From assembly GCA_047600765.1 (NCBI GenBank), contig JASGKF010000001.1, forward strand, positions 310,001-374,000: a stretch of 64,000 nt of DNA, read 5' to 3'. Source of the stretch: Viridibacterium sp047600765 (GTDB taxonomy: Bacteria; Pseudomonadota; Gammaproteobacteria; Burkholderiales; Rhodocyclaceae). Numbering within the stretch: the first letter of the stretch is position 1; each line of letters begins with the position of its first letter. The notes under the pieces were generated by a model. It saw only the letters and a list, made by a program, of their open reading frames with translations. It did not search any database and was not told where the DNA came from. Below are positions 43,341-53,050 of this stretch, one piece after another. The translations under genes and the position numbers were made by a program.

Positions 43341-44579
43341 TCACCGATAGCGGTCAGGTTCTACCTGGTAGCTCAAACTCGCGCCTGTTGAACCTGACGC
43401 AACAGGCAGCTTGAGCCAAGGCTGGTCGGACGATGCCGCCCAGTTCATGACGACCCCGTTCCTGCTGGTCACGGACACCGTGCCCGACAAAGCTCCAGAC
43501 ACTACGGCTTCATTGAGGTTGATGACGACAGGATCCGGAGTCATCAGACCGCCACCGACGACGAAGGTCACCGGGATTTGCACACCGAATCCAGGCTCGT
43601 CAGGGGAAATCGTTATCACTGCAAAATAGTTGCCTTCGGTCATGGTTGGAGATGCCTTGACCAAAGCACCGGTCGGGGTTCGGCTCACTGTCAGCCATCC
43701 GCCAGCTGCATCAAGATACTGCGTGGAGATACTCACGTCACTTGAGCTACCCCAAGTTGGCAAGGTAATTGCGAGACTCTTACTGCTTGCCTTTCCCCCT
43801 TCAACCGCGGTTAGAAGCAGCGAGCTAGGGGTCACCAGCAAATCGCTTTCGCTACCAGCAGGTGCTGTCACGACATAGCTCACGGGCACCAGCACTGATT
43901 TGGTTCCGGCCGTCAGTCGAACCGATCCGCTATACGTACCGGAGCGCCAAGGCTTGGCAACAAGACTCACACTGCTCGATGTCTGACCACCGACAGACAA
44001 CCAGTTGCTGCCACTGTTGACAGAAACGGTGATGCTGTCTGTGCCTGGTGGCAAGGCTCCGTTGACCTCGAGTTTCGCACTACCTCCTACGCCGCTAACG
44101 GCATTGATTGCTACCGCCGATGGCGTCACTGAGAACCCCGGCGTAACCGTTACTACGTAATTGATCTTTATGGGAACGCCCGGAAGGTTGCTTTGGCAAT
44201 ACAGATCGGCACAGACGTATATCGATATTTCGCCGGTATAAGTGCCGGAAGCCAACCCAAGGCGCGCAGACACCGAAAAACGAAGCTGATTCGACGAAAT
44301 TACAGTGAATGGAAGGTTTTCCCCATTCGCAATCCCGGAACCTGTGGCGACAGCGCCGACAGGCAGTCCGCTTGGCGCGTTATTGATGGTGAGCACGAAG
44401 GATGTCGAACTGCCCGATGTCGAGCCTTCGACATAGCTCAAAGCGATGGAAGTCTTGTCGACTGAAACGCTGCTCGCGCTCCCACCTCCCCCAGCCCCGC
44501 CACCTCCCCCACCGCCACCACAAGCCGTCAAGACGACGAGCAGCGACAGGCTGAACAGCCGGCTGATAAATTCAAGCAT
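43341..44579 (-). CDS. Lipoprotein with BACON/Ig-like repeats, probable frameshift at the C-terminus
   Basis: A 412-residue protein. The signal peptide ends LTAC and is followed by a glycine run (GGGGGGGGAGGGGS), a common lipoprotein spacer. Then come three or four beta-rich repeats of BACON type, each with a W-L/S-V motif (NWLSVGGQT, GWLTVSRTP, PWLKLPVAS). The frame ends abruptly at EPDRYR. Removing one base near 43361 joins SYQV to NLTAIGDIASFSTSTAKVTI and on to a stop at 43244, a better repeat ending. BACON domains usually serve carbohydrate or protein binding at the cell surface. Confidence 0.72.
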   Translation of the reverse strand: MLEFISRLFSLSLLVVLTACGGGGGGGGAGGGGSASSVSVDKTSIALSYVEGSTSGSSTSFVLTINNAPSGLPVGAVATGSGIANGENLPFTVISSNQLRFSVSARLGLASGTYTGEISIYVCADLYCQSNLPGVPIKINYVVTVTPGFSVTPSAVAINAVSGVGGSAKLEVNGALPPGTDSITVSVNSGSNWLSVGGQTSSSVSLVAKPWRSGTYSGSVRLTAGTKSVLVPVSYVVTAPAGSESDLLVTPSSLLLTAVEGGKASSKSLAITLPTWGSSSDVSISTQYLDAAGGWLTVSRTPTGALVKASPTMTEGNYFAVITISPDEPGFGVQIPVTFVVGGGLMTPDPVVINLNEAVVSGALSGTVSVTSRNGVVMNWAASSDQPWLKLPVASGSTGASLSYQVEPDRYR

Positions 44580-44777
44580 GCAACGATCCCTCTCGATGTT
44601 TTCCGGGGCTGCGCTGCATCTTGCAAGGCACCCTGTTTTTTATGCAGGGGCCGATTCTACGGTTCTTTGCTTATACAAACGGAATTACTCACCTGGACTT
44701 GTTGACGTAACTGCCTTGACAAACGGAGCACATGCCCGATAGGCGCGGCGACTTATCAAACGTATCCTCAACGACAT

Positions 44778-46115
44778 CTAGGGCCGGGTATCGGCCTTGA
44801 CCCCTGCCTGATGAACAGGCAAGCCCGTCAATCGCCCAAGTTCCTCCAGCATTGCCTCAGCCGCCTCCTGCCCCTGCAAGCTGTTGACCAGCGTGAGCAA
44901 TTTGCCGCTGTCGAGTTCGGCCACGACGCGATACGTCACCTTGTGCCGACCCGAGGTCTGGGTGCGATAGCTCTCCTTTAGTCGTAGCTGCCGGATCTGC
45001 TCGCGCTCTGCCTGATGCCGCATGGCGACGAAGCCCAGTACGCGGCGTTCGGAAGCGATGCCGCGTGTGTCGACGGATACGCGGAGGCTGTTGGTCAGCC
45101 CGTACAGCGCGGCCAGCACGGCCGCGGCGCCGATGCCACCGAAGATCAATGGAAACAGCCAGGGGGCCCCGAGGAAGCCCGAGGCCACTCCCGCTCCACC
45201 GAAGCCCAGGCCGAACGCCAGTGCCATCGCAGCGTTGCCCGGGTTGCGGCCATAGGGCAGCGTGATGCGCACGCCACCGGGAATGCGTTCGATGTCGCTG
45301 ACCGCATCGATCTGTCGCTGCTGGCGCTGTTGCATCTGCGGATGGTTACTGGCGTCGTCCAGCGACAGTGACGACTGTGCCCCGGTGGCGAATACGGGTA
45401 GCTCGTAACGACGCGAAAAGACGATCTCGGCGTTTTCGCTCACAACGTCAAGACGCCAGACGTGATGGTCAGCCGAGCGCGGCTGCGATACGGGCAGATC
45501 GGCCGGCACACGAAAGCGGAATGCCAGGCTCAGCCCGTTCGCCGTGCGCTGCACCTGGGCCATGCCTTCGCCCTGCCACACCAGGCGCTCACGGGCCTCA
45601 CGACTGCGACCGCGGTGCTTGCTGGAATGATGGATGCAGCTGAGTGTCACGGGGAAGCGCAGGGCCGGATCGAAAGCCAGTGGCAACGCGATGCTGCCAC
45701 CGACGTCACCCCCGATCGCCCCCGGAAAAGGATCGAGCACCAGCACCGCCTCACCGTAGCGCCGCGCGTCGCGCGTGATGCGCACGGCCCAGGCCAACAA
45801 CACGAGGCTGCCGAGCGGGAAAAGCAGCAGCACCCAGGCCAGTGCGCCCTCACGCTGCAGTAGATCCGGAAACTGCAGCACGACCAGCGGCACGCTGATG
45901 CCGCTCCACACCAGCGCGAAGAGCCACGCGAACACCAGCTCGGCATGTCGCGTCGAGCGGATGCGGTTGCCCGCCCACTCTGGTCGTGCCAGCCAAGGCT
46001 TTTCAGCCGTCGACGCCGCAGCGCCGCGTCGCTGGCTGCGCAGTACCAGCCACACCAGCGACACAAGCACCAAGAGCAGCGGGATGGCAAACCACGGGAG
46101 GAGCAGATCCTTCAC
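44778..46115 (-). CDS. Hypothetical membrane protein
   Basis: A 445-residue protein beginning at a GTG. TM segments near the N-terminus (LLLPWFAIPLLLVLVSLVWL, LVFAWLFALVWSGISVPLVV and ALAWVLLLFPLGSLVLLAWA) and two more around residues 310-355 (ALAFGLGFGGAGVASGFLGA, LFPLIFGGIGAAAVLAALYG). Between them lies a soluble strand-rich domain, LAFRFRVPADLPVSQPRSAD, with WRLDVVSENAEIVFSRRYEL. The layout resembles DUF3592-type envelope proteins, but I am not sure. The C-terminus is cytosolic. Confidence 0.65.
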   Translation of the reverse strand: MKDLLLPWFAIPLLLVLVSLVWLVLRSQRRGAAASTAEKPWLARPEWAGNRIRSTRHAELVFAWLFALVWSGISVPLVVLQFPDLLQREGALAWVLLLFPLGSLVLLAWAVRITRDARRYGEAVLVLDPFPGAIGGDVGGSIALPLAFDPALRFPVTLSCIHHSSKHRGRSREARERLVWQGEGMAQVQRTANGLSLAFRFRVPADLPVSQPRSADHHVWRLDVVSENAEIVFSRRYELPVFATGAQSSLSLDDASNHPQMQQRQQRQIDAVSDIERIPGGVRITLPYGRNPGNAAMALAFGLGFGGAGVASGFLGAPWLFPLIFGGIGAAAVLAALYGLTNSLRVSVDTRGIASERRVLGFVAMRHQAEREQIRQLRLKESYRTQTSGRHKVTYRVVAELDSGKLLTLVNSLQGQEAAEAMLEELGRLTGLPVHQAGVKADTRP

Positions 46116-46179
46116 GACGACAACCTCGGCAGGAAAGTCCGCAACAGGGCGGCGAGGCCATCATGCTGGCACGCACAGC

Positions 46180-46211
46180 AAAACGCCGCAAACAGGCAAC
46201 CCTGTTTGCGG
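46180..46211 (-). terminator. Terminator of the chemoreceptor gene
   Basis: On the minus strand CCGCAAACAGG, loop GTTG, CCTGTTTGCGG, then CGTTTTG: a perfect 11-bp stem about 35 bp past the stop. Confidence 0.78.
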
Positions 46212-46245
46212 TGTCCAGGCCCGACCAGCAACGGTCAGGCGGGTG

Positions 46246-48648
46246 TCAGATGCGCGAAGCGTTCTTGCTGATCGCGTCGATCTCAGCCAGCACGGTCGCG
46301 ATCTGGCTGGTGCCGCGCGCGGCTTCGTTGAGCACGTCGGAGATCTCGTTGGTCGAGGTCTCCTGCTCGGTGATGGCGTTTGAGATGCCGGCGGACAGCT
46401 CGGACACCTTCTTCATGATCTCGTCGATGCTGGCCATCGAGGCATTCACCTGGCGCGTGTTGTCCTGCACGCTGCCGATCATCGAACGAATGCTGCTCGA
46501 CGATGTGACGGTGTTAACCGCCAGCGTCTTGACCTCCTGCGCCACCACGGCGAAGCCGCGCCCTGCCTCGCCCGCACGCGCAGCTTCGATGGCGGCATTG
46601 AGCGACAGCATGTTGGTCTGCTCGGCGATCTCGGTGATGATGCTGAGGATCTTGCCGATCTCGGTCGCCTGCTTGTTGAGCACGGCAATATCGCGCCCTG
46701 CTGCGGTGGTGAGGCTCACCGCGTTCTCGATGACGCTCATCACCTCGCGGATGTGGCGCGAAATGTCGGCGATGCTGCCGGCGACGCCTTCCATGGCCGA
46801 CGACCCACCCTGCACGCTGACGTTGATCTTCTCGGAATTGCCCGACACCTCGGACACCTTGCTCTCCATGATGGCGAGCGTTTCCTTGAGGGTCTGACGC
46901 AGCAGCGCGCCGTACAGCGAGCTCGACAGCTGCACCTTGATCGATTCGTAGATGCTGCCGTCCTTCGGACCGACACCGAACACGGCCACACCGATCTGCG
47001 TGTCGTTGAAGTGCAGTGGCAAGGCCATCAGCGACTGACGGCCCGATCCCGTCGCAAAGATGCGCGGGATGAAGTCACCCACCGCCATGCGGCCAGAACC
47101 ACTATCGAGGCGCACGGCGCCTTGTGCGTTGAACGCCGTCAGCACCTTGAGGTGCGCAGGAATGCTCTTGCGATCCCAGCCCGCTTCGCCGTCATAGACG
47201 CCGAGGAAGAACGAGGGAATGCCCAGCTTGGGCAGGTCGCTCTGCAGGATCTTGAGGATGGCCGCCGTCTCGTGCGTGGTGACCAGCTTGGCCCCCAGCG
47301 CGCTGATGCTGCGCTCGACCGCCACCGACTTGATGTTGGCGGCATCGCGCAGGCGCCCGGCATGTTCGCTGAGCATCACGCGGCCCTGTGCCCAGATGTC
47401 CTCCGCCTTGATCACGCTGGAACGCAGGTGGATGGTTGGCAAGGCGTGACGACGCAACAACGAAATGTAGTTCTGCAGCAGTTCGACGGGCAGCTTCTCA
47501 CCGGCGAACGTCTTGATAGCCACCGTCAGCGCCGCACCGAACGCGCCGGTGTGACGACGCCAGCTCAGTTCCTTGTAGAAAGCCGTGATCAGATCGTCGG
47601 CGACGGACAGCAGCACGTCTTCCTTGACGCCGCCGTTGTTGAGCGTACTCAGGATGGAGGCTTTCATGGCCTGTGTCGCTGCACCACGGCGGAACATGCC
47701 GAAGCGTTTCGCAATGCTCGCAAAGCGATCGACCAGCGTATAGCGCTGCCCCACCGGCACCAGGCCCGACACCGCCGCTTCCACCTTGTGCGAGCGGCAA
47801 CCGCAGGACTGACCCACCACCAGCTTGGCCGGCAGCTTGAAAGTGTCGGCTGAAGCACGGCCCGTAGCCGCTTCATTGACCACGTCCAGCGCCTTGGCAA
47901 TCTGCTCGTCGCTGGGCAGGAACACGGTTGTCACAGGCGGCGTCAGCGCGCGTGCTTCGAAAATGTCGTTGCAGCCCGTCACCGCCACGTCTTCCGGCAC
48001 GCGGATGCCGCGCTTCTGCAAGTCTTCGATCAGGCCGATGGCGATGTTGTCATTGACGCAGGCAATCGCATCGAAATCGCTGCCGGGCGCCATGCCCTTG
48101 TCGTCGAGGAAGTGGCGGGCCATCTTGGCGCCCTCTTCCTTGCCCCAGGTGCAGAACGGCGAGACGAGCGCGTCGTCGAGCGGCATGCCGTTCTCGCGCA
48201 GCACGTCGGTGTAAGCCTGATAGCGTTCTTTGGCCGAGGCATGCGACTCCGGCCCGCGGATGAAGACAATCTTCTTCTTGCCATGCACCTTGATCAGGTG
48301 CTCGATCACGGCGCGCACGCCCTCGTAGCTGTCGGCCGACACCACCGGGTAGGGCGGAATCTGCAGCGTCAGGGTGACAACCGGGACCTTGCCGTAACGC
48401 TTGTAGTAACTGTTCGTGAAGGCATCGCCGTCCGACGAAGCCCAGGTGATCACGCCGTGGTAGCTCGGGTTGATCAGGTCATAGATGGCCGAACCCGGAT
48501 CCTTCCCCAGTTGCCCGCCGCGGAACACGACCAGGTTCTGGTCCTGTTTCGCCGCAGCGTCCAGCACCCCGGAGAAGAACAGCTCGGGAGCACTGCCGCC
48601 GGATGCCTCGCGGGTCAGGAATGCCACCGGTTTGCTTGAAAAGGCCAT
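46246..48648 (-). CDS. Soluble chemoreceptor: LacI-type sugar-binding domain + MCP signalling domain
   Basis: An 800-residue protein from ATG 48648 (AAGGTG upstream; a GTG three codons earlier is possible). Residues 1-300 resemble the periplasmic-binding/LacI effector domain: AFLTREASGGSAPELFFSGV, VVSADSYEGVRAVIEHLIKV, KIVFIRGPESHASAKERYQA and DAIACVNDNIAIGLIEDLQK. There is no signal peptide, no HTH and no membrane segment, so it is cytosolic. A middle region (about 480-600) looks GAF-like. The C-terminal 230 residues hold the conserved MCP tip (EQTNMLSLNAAIEAARAGE, then GRGFAVVAQEV), which binds CheA/CheW. No che genes are nearby. Confidence 0.85.
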   Translation of the reverse strand: MAFSSKPVAFLTREASGGSAPELFFSGVLDAAAKQDQNLVVFRGGQLGKDPGSAIYDLINPSYHGVITWASSDGDAFTNSYYKRYGKVPVVTLTLQIPPYPVVSADSYEGVRAVIEHLIKVHGKKKIVFIRGPESHASAKERYQAYTDVLRENGMPLDDALVSPFCTWGKEEGAKMARHFLDDKGMAPGSDFDAIACVNDNIAIGLIEDLQKRGIRVPEDVAVTGCNDIFEARALTPPVTTVFLPSDEQIAKALDVVNEAATGRASADTFKLPAKLVVGQSCGCRSHKVEAAVSGLVPVGQRYTLVDRFASIAKRFGMFRRGAATQAMKASILSTLNNGGVKEDVLLSVADDLITAFYKELSWRRHTGAFGAALTVAIKTFAGEKLPVELLQNYISLLRRHALPTIHLRSSVIKAEDIWAQGRVMLSEHAGRLRDAANIKSVAVERSISALGAKLVTTHETAAILKILQSDLPKLGIPSFFLGVYDGEAGWDRKSIPAHLKVLTAFNAQGAVRLDSGSGRMAVGDFIPRIFATGSGRQSLMALPLHFNDTQIGVAVFGVGPKDGSIYESIKVQLSSSLYGALLRQTLKETLAIMESKVSEVSGNSEKINVSVQGGSSAMEGVAGSIADISRHIREVMSVIENAVSLTTAAGRDIAVLNKQATEIGKILSIITEIAEQTNMLSLNAAIEAARAGEAGRGFAVVAQEVKTLAVNTVTSSSSIRSMIGSVQDNTRQVNASMASIDEIMKKVSELSAGISNAITEQETSTNEISDVLNEAARGTSQIATVLAEIDAISKNASRI

Positions 48649-48695
48649 CGTTGTCACCTTGCAAAGTCTTGTTCCCTGCTGCCCTCGGCAACGGG

Positions 48696-48716
48696 AAAAA
48701 CGCCATCACAGGGCGT
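48696..48716 (-). terminator. Terminator of the MoxR/VWA operon
   Basis: On the minus strand ACGCC-ctgtgat-GGCGT followed by TTTTTC, about 95 bp beyond the VWA stop. The stem is short but has a good T-run. Confidence 0.6.
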
Positions 48717-48809
48717 AACGGCCTTGCAGGGAAAAACTTTACGAAAGACGTAGAGATCCAGCGCTGGCGCGGCTTGCGGCGGGGCGCCCCGGACGGTGCA
48801 GCGCGCGGA

Positions 48810-49868
48810 TCAGAACACCCGGTGGTGCCACCACAGCGACAGGGCGGCCGCCAGCGTCGCCAGCAAGGCAGCCAGCGCGGCAAACAGGGCCGTGACCTCG
48901 GTCTGGCGCTTTTCCATCGAAATACGCGCGTTCAGGGTCTCGTAAATCTTCTTCAGATCAACCGCGTTGCCCGCATAGAAGTACTCGCCCTTGGTCATCT
49001 CGGCGATCTTCTTGAGGCTCTCTTCATCGAGCCGCACACGCATCGACCAGCCCTCGAAGCCGATGTTGCTGCCCTCCTTGGTGCCCACACCCACCGTGTA
49101 GACCCGCACGCCACGGTCAGCCACCATCTTCGCGGCTTCCAGCGGGTCGGGGCCCGTCGTGCGCTGCCCGTCGGTGAGCAGGATCACCACCGCCGAGGTA
49201 TAGGAACCCGGTTCGACCGGCGTGAATTCGCGCTTGGGCCCCTCGCGGCTGCCCAGCGGTGCGTTGGCGTCGTTCTCGTTCGAACTGTTGGCGTTGTTGC
49301 CGTAGATATAGCGGCTGACGTCGATGCCAGCATCCGGGAACAGCGTCGCCAGCGACACGATGAGGCCGCTGCCGATGGCCGTGCCTCGTTGCAACTGGAA
49401 GCGGTCGATGGCCGCCACAAGGTCTTCGCGCGACTGCGTCGGCGCCTGCACCAGCGAGGCCGTCGCGGCGAACGACACGATGCCCACCCGCGTGCGCGAC
49501 GGCAAACCATCCAGGAAGGCCTTGGCTGCAGCCTGCGCCGCCTGCAGCCGGTTGGGTTGCACGTCGGTGGCGCGCATGCTGCCCGACACGTCCATGGCGA
49601 GGATCACGGCATCCTGCTGCAGCGGCAGATACACGGTCGCAATGGGTCGCGAGATCGACGCGATCATCACCGTCAGCGACAGCAGAAACAACAGCGGTGG
49701 AATGTGGCGACGGAACTGGTGGCCACGCCCCAGCGCCTCCTGCACCAGCCCCAGGCTGGCATAGCGTACGGCAACGCGTTGCCGCTTGCGCAGGATGAGC
49801 CAGTACAACAACACCAGCAATGGCACAACGAGCAGCAACCAGAGCATCAGTGGCCATTCGAAAGTCAT
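48810..49868 (-). CDS. VWA-domain membrane protein (BatA-like)
   Basis: A 352-residue protein. Two N-terminal TM segments (LMLWLLLVVPLLVLLYWLIL, PPLLFLLSLTVMIASI), then a von Willebrand A domain with the MIDAS motif DVSGSM (93-98), later TDGQRT, and a C-terminal TM (FAALAALLATLAAALSLWW). It overlaps the DUF58 gene by 4 bp. The MoxR-DUF58-VWA set is thought to act as a chaperone or metal-insertion system for envelope or secreted proteins. Here it sits with an S1C protease. Confidence 0.88.
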   Translation of the reverse strand: MTFEWPLMLWLLLVVPLLVLLYWLILRKRQRVAVRYASLGLVQEALGRGHQFRRHIPPLLFLLSLTVMIASISRPIATVYLPLQQDAVILAMDVSGSMRATDVQPNRLQAAQAAAKAFLDGLPSRTRVGIVSFAATASLVQAPTQSREDLVAAIDRFQLQRGTAIGSGLIVSLATLFPDAGIDVSRYIYGNNANSSNENDANAPLGSREGPKREFTPVEPGSYTSAVVILLTDGQRTTGPDPLEAAKMVADRGVRVYTVGVGTKEGSNIGFEGWSMRVRLDEESLKKIAEMTKGEYFYAGNAVDLKKIYETLNARISMEKRQTEVTALFAALAALLATLAAALSLWWHHRVF

Positions 49869-50821
49869 GGACGTGTCTCCGTCTTGTCAGCGGCCTGCAG
49901 GTGAGAAAGATGGGCCGGCATGCCGCCACCCGTAGCCGCCCGGCTACGCAGGGCGCGCAGGTCGGCAAAGCGCAACAGGGCCTCGATGAGTTCGCCCTCG
50001 GTCAACAGTTCCAGCGCGTCGACACCGGCCATCGCGAACTGCTCGCGCAGCGCCGTCTCGCGGGCCTCTGCCAGTGCCGCAAAGCGCTTGCGGAAGCCTT
50101 TGTCATGCGTATCGACGAAGAGCTGTTCGCCACTCTCGGCGTCCTGCAACAGCAGCATGCCGATATCGGGCAGCTCATGCTCCAGCGGGTCCGACAAGCG
50201 CACGGCCACCACCTCGTGGCGCTGCGCCAGCCGCCCCAGGGCCTCGCCCCAACCGGGTTCGCTGATGAAATCGGACACCACGAAGATCAGCGAACGACGC
50301 TGCACCAGCTGCGCCGCATGTGCCAGCAAGGCATCGAGCCGCGTCGGCTGCGGTTTGACGACCGGCCGCTCCAGCATGGCATGCAGCAGGTGCAGCACCT
50401 GGCGGCGCCCACTGCGCGCGGGTATGACCTTGTCCACCGCGCTGCCGTAGCACAGCGCTCCGATGCGGTTGCCATGCCGCGTCAGCAGCCGCGCCAGCAC
50501 ACCAACGAATTCGGCCGACACGGCCTGCTTCTTGACGCGCGCACCGAAGTCCAGCGATGCGGAAAGGTCGAGCAGGAACCAGGCCGTGAGGTCGCGATCT
50601 TCGTTGAACTCGCGCACGTGCGGCACCTGGTGACGTGCCGTCACGTTCCAGTCGATGTGGCGCACATCGTCGTGGTACTGGTACTCGCGCAGGTCGGCAA
50701 GATCCAGCCCCGGCCCGCGGAAGAAGGTGCGGTAGTCGCCATGCAGCAGCCCGTCGAGCCGCCGGATGACGGTCCACTCCAGGCGCATGAGCAACTGCTC
50801 GGGGTCAGGTCGTTGCGACAT
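49865..50821 (-). CDS. DUF58-domain protein
   Basis: A 318-residue soluble protein with the DUF58 signature FRGPGLDLADLREYQYHDDV followed by DIDW-type HIDWNVTARH and a VWA-like core (AWFLLDLSASLDFG, FVVSDFISE). The classic MIDAS serines are partly changed (DLSASLD). It overlaps moxR by 17 bp and the VWA gene by 4 bp, so the three are tightly coupled. Confidence 0.88.
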   Translation of the reverse strand: MSQRPDPEQLLMRLEWTVIRRLDGLLHGDYRTFFRGPGLDLADLREYQYHDDVRHIDWNVTARHQVPHVREFNEDRDLTAWFLLDLSASLDFGARVKKQAVSAEFVGVLARLLTRHGNRIGALCYGSAVDKVIPARSGRRQVLHLLHAMLERPVVKPQPTRLDALLAHAAQLVQRRSLIFVVSDFISEPGWGEALGRLAQRHEVVAVRLSDPLEHELPDIGMLLLQDAESGEQLFVDTHDKGFRKRFAALAEARETALREQFAMAGVDALELLTEGELIEALLRFADLRALRSRAATGGGMPAHLSHLQAADKTETRP

Positions 50822-51812
50822 GCTTTTCCAGCGCCTTGGCCGGTGCAGGCAGGTGTTTCATGATCTTGAAGATCAGCGCATCGGCATCCAGGCCCTCGGC
50901 CATTGCCTGGTACGACAGCACGAGGCGATGACGCAGCACGTCGGGCACCAGGTCGACCAGGTCTTCCGGCAGCACGTAGTCACGCCCGCGCAGGAAGGCC
51001 AGCGCGCGGGCACCTTCGACGAGGTGGATGCTGGCACGCGGGCTGGCGCCGAAGCTGATGTAGGGCGCCAGCTCCTTGAGGCCGTACTTCTCGGGGTCAC
51101 GCGTCGCCGCCACCAGCTTCACCGCATGCTGCATCAGCGCCGGCTCGACGAAGCCCTTGCGGCACTCGGCCTGCAGCGCGGCGAGCTCTTCGGGCGTCGT
51201 GATGGCAGTCAGCTGCGGCACCTCACCCGTCACGCGTTGCACGATGACAAACTCTTCTTCGGGCGTCGGATAACCGACCAGCACCTTCATCATGAAGCGG
51301 TCAACCTGCGCCTCGGGCAGCGGGTAAGTGCCTTCGGTCTCGATGGGGTTCTGCGTCGCCATGACCAGGAAGGGTGCGGGCAGCTTGTGCGTCTCGCCAG
51401 CAATTGTCACCTGCCGCTCCTGCATCACCTCCAGCAGCGCGCTCTGCACTTTGGCCGGCGCGCGGTTGATTTCGTCAGCCAGCAGCAGGTGCGTGAACAC
51501 CGGCCCCAGCGTGGTGGTGAATTCGCTGGTTTTCTGGTTGTAGATCCGGTTGCCGACGAGGTCGGCCGGCACCAGATCGGGCGTGAACTGGATGCGCCGG
51601 AAACCGCCGTTGATGGTGTTGGCGAGCGCCTTGACCGTCAGCGTCTTGGCCAGCCCCGGCACCCCTTCGACCAGCAGGTGACCCTGCGCGAGGATGGCTA
51701 CCATCACGCGTTCGAGAAACACGTCCTGCCCGACGATGAGCTTCTTCACCTCGTAGAGGATGCGCTCCATCAGGGAGGCCACTTCTTCAGTGCTGCCGGC
51801 TTGCGTAGTCAT
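50805..51812 (-). CDS. MoxR-family AAA+ ATPase
   Basis: A 335-residue ATPase. Walker A GVPGLAKTL, Walker B LLADEINRAPAKVQSALLEV, sensor 1 VMATQNPIETEGTYPLPEAQ and arginine finger/sensor 2 ASPRASIHLVEGARALAF. MoxR ATPases partner with VWA and DUF58 proteins to mature protein complexes. Expressed with the genes on either side; 54 bp separate it from the upstream S1C protease. Confidence 0.92.
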   Translation of the reverse strand: MTTQAGSTEEVASLMERILYEVKKLIVGQDVFLERVMVAILAQGHLLVEGVPGLAKTLTVKALANTINGGFRRIQFTPDLVPADLVGNRIYNQKTSEFTTTLGPVFTHLLLADEINRAPAKVQSALLEVMQERQVTIAGETHKLPAPFLVMATQNPIETEGTYPLPEAQVDRFMMKVLVGYPTPEEEFVIVQRVTGEVPQLTAITTPEELAALQAECRKGFVEPALMQHAVKLVAATRDPEKYGLKELAPYISFGASPRASIHLVEGARALAFLRGRDYVLPEDLVDLVPDVLRHRLVLSYQAMAEGLDADALIFKIMKHLPAPAKALEKHVATT

Positions 51813-51866
51813 CGTTGCTCCTGTGTCGGGAACGGTGGATGGAAACTGGCTAAAAACTGGCTGAAA

Positions 51867-52871
51867 TCAGAACGGTGGAATGCCTACGGCCGCCGCTGCG
51901 TTCTCGATGGGGACTGCAAAACCCAGGCCGACGAAGAAGCGCTGATCGACCGGGTTGAGGATGGCCGTGACAATGCCGACCACGGCGCCGTCCATGGTCA
52001 CCAGCGGCCCACCGGAATTACCAGGGTTGGCCGCCGCATCGAACTGGATCAGGTTGGACAACACATTGCCCGTGGGCGAACGGAACTCGCGCTTGAGGCC
52101 GGACACGACGCCCGACGACGTGGATGGGCCGAAGCCGAAGGGAAAGCCCACGGCGATCACTTCGTCGCCGGGCCGAAGATCGCGTGTCGAGGCCAGCGTG
52201 GCGGGCTTCAGGTCATCGGGCAGCGTGCTGGCACGCAGCACAGCAAGGTCGTTGCGCGGATCCAGGCCGACCACCAGCGCCTCCGACTCGGTGCCGTCGG
52301 CAAACAGCACCTTGATGCGCGTGGTGCCGCTGACCACGTGGAGATTGGTGAGGATGGCGCCCTGCTCGGTGATCACCACGCCGGTACCGATGGCGGTGCC
52401 CTCTTCGCGCTCGTCCGACGACTTGTCTTCCCCGGCCTTGCCTTTGGCGGCGTCCTTTTTTGCTTTCTCTCCGGCTTTGCGGGCGGGCTTCTCCTCCTCG
52501 GCCTGGCCGTAGCCATACACCCGCACGACCGACGCGCTGACGGCCTCATAGGCCTTGGCCGCGCGCGAAGGCAGGGGATGTTTTTCGAGGGTCTGGCGCA
52601 CGGCCTTGTCGATGTCGCCCTGGGTCACACGCCATGGAGCCGGCTGGACGAAGAGCGCCAGCACGAAGCCCAGGCCGCCACACAGCAACAGCGCAAGCCC
52701 GGCAGAAGCACGTGGATGTCGCGACAGCCAGCTCAGCAGACGGCCGCGTTTGGCGGGTGGAACAGTGGGGACGGAAGATGCAGCATCCGCCGCAACAGGT
52801 GCCGGCTGCGCGGCCGTTGCCGCCTGCGGCAACGCTGCGCGACTACTGCTGTACAAGGCAACCCGCTTCAT
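51867..52871 (-). CDS. Membrane-anchored S1C (HtrA-like) serine protease without PDZ
   Basis: A 334-residue protein from ATG 52871 with AAGGGGGC upstream. A disordered N-terminus, one TM segment (LALLLCGGLGFVLALFV, about 59-75), a Lys/Glu-rich insertion (about 124-157) and a trypsin-like domain. The catalytic triad is readable: His178 (TNLHVV), Asp208 (RNDLAV) and Ser286 (GNSGGP). The protein stops after the protease domain, so no PDZ domain recruits substrate. First gene of the minus-strand operon with MoxR, DUF58 and VWA, which suggests envelope quality control. Confidence 0.87.
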   Translation of the reverse strand: MKRVALYSSSRAALPQAATAAQPAPVAADAASSVPTVPPAKRGRLLSWLSRHPRASAGLALLLCGGLGFVLALFVQPAPWRVTQGDIDKAVRQTLEKHPLPSRAAKAYEAVSASVVRVYGYGQAEEEKPARKAGEKAKKDAAKGKAGEDKSSDEREEGTAIGTGVVITEQGAILTNLHVVSGTTRIKVLFADGTESEALVVGLDPRNDLAVLRASTLPDDLKPATLASTRDLRPGDEVIAVGFPFGFGPSTSSGVVSGLKREFRSPTGNVLSNLIQFDAAANPGNSGGPLVTMDGAVVGIVTAILNPVDQRFFVGLGFAVPIENAAAAVGIPPF

Positions 52872-53050
52872 GCGCCCCCCTTGCACCGCCCACCACAGAC
52901 GGCTTCAAGCCTGTGACAAGTCAGCCCGGACAAGTTCCATCACTGCAGCCATATATCCGTTCATGCTGGCACGAAATACTGGCGCCAGCCAGCGGCCAAA
53001 GCCGGCAAAACCCGGGCTTTTCAGACCGGCCCCGCAACGCTCTGCAGGGG

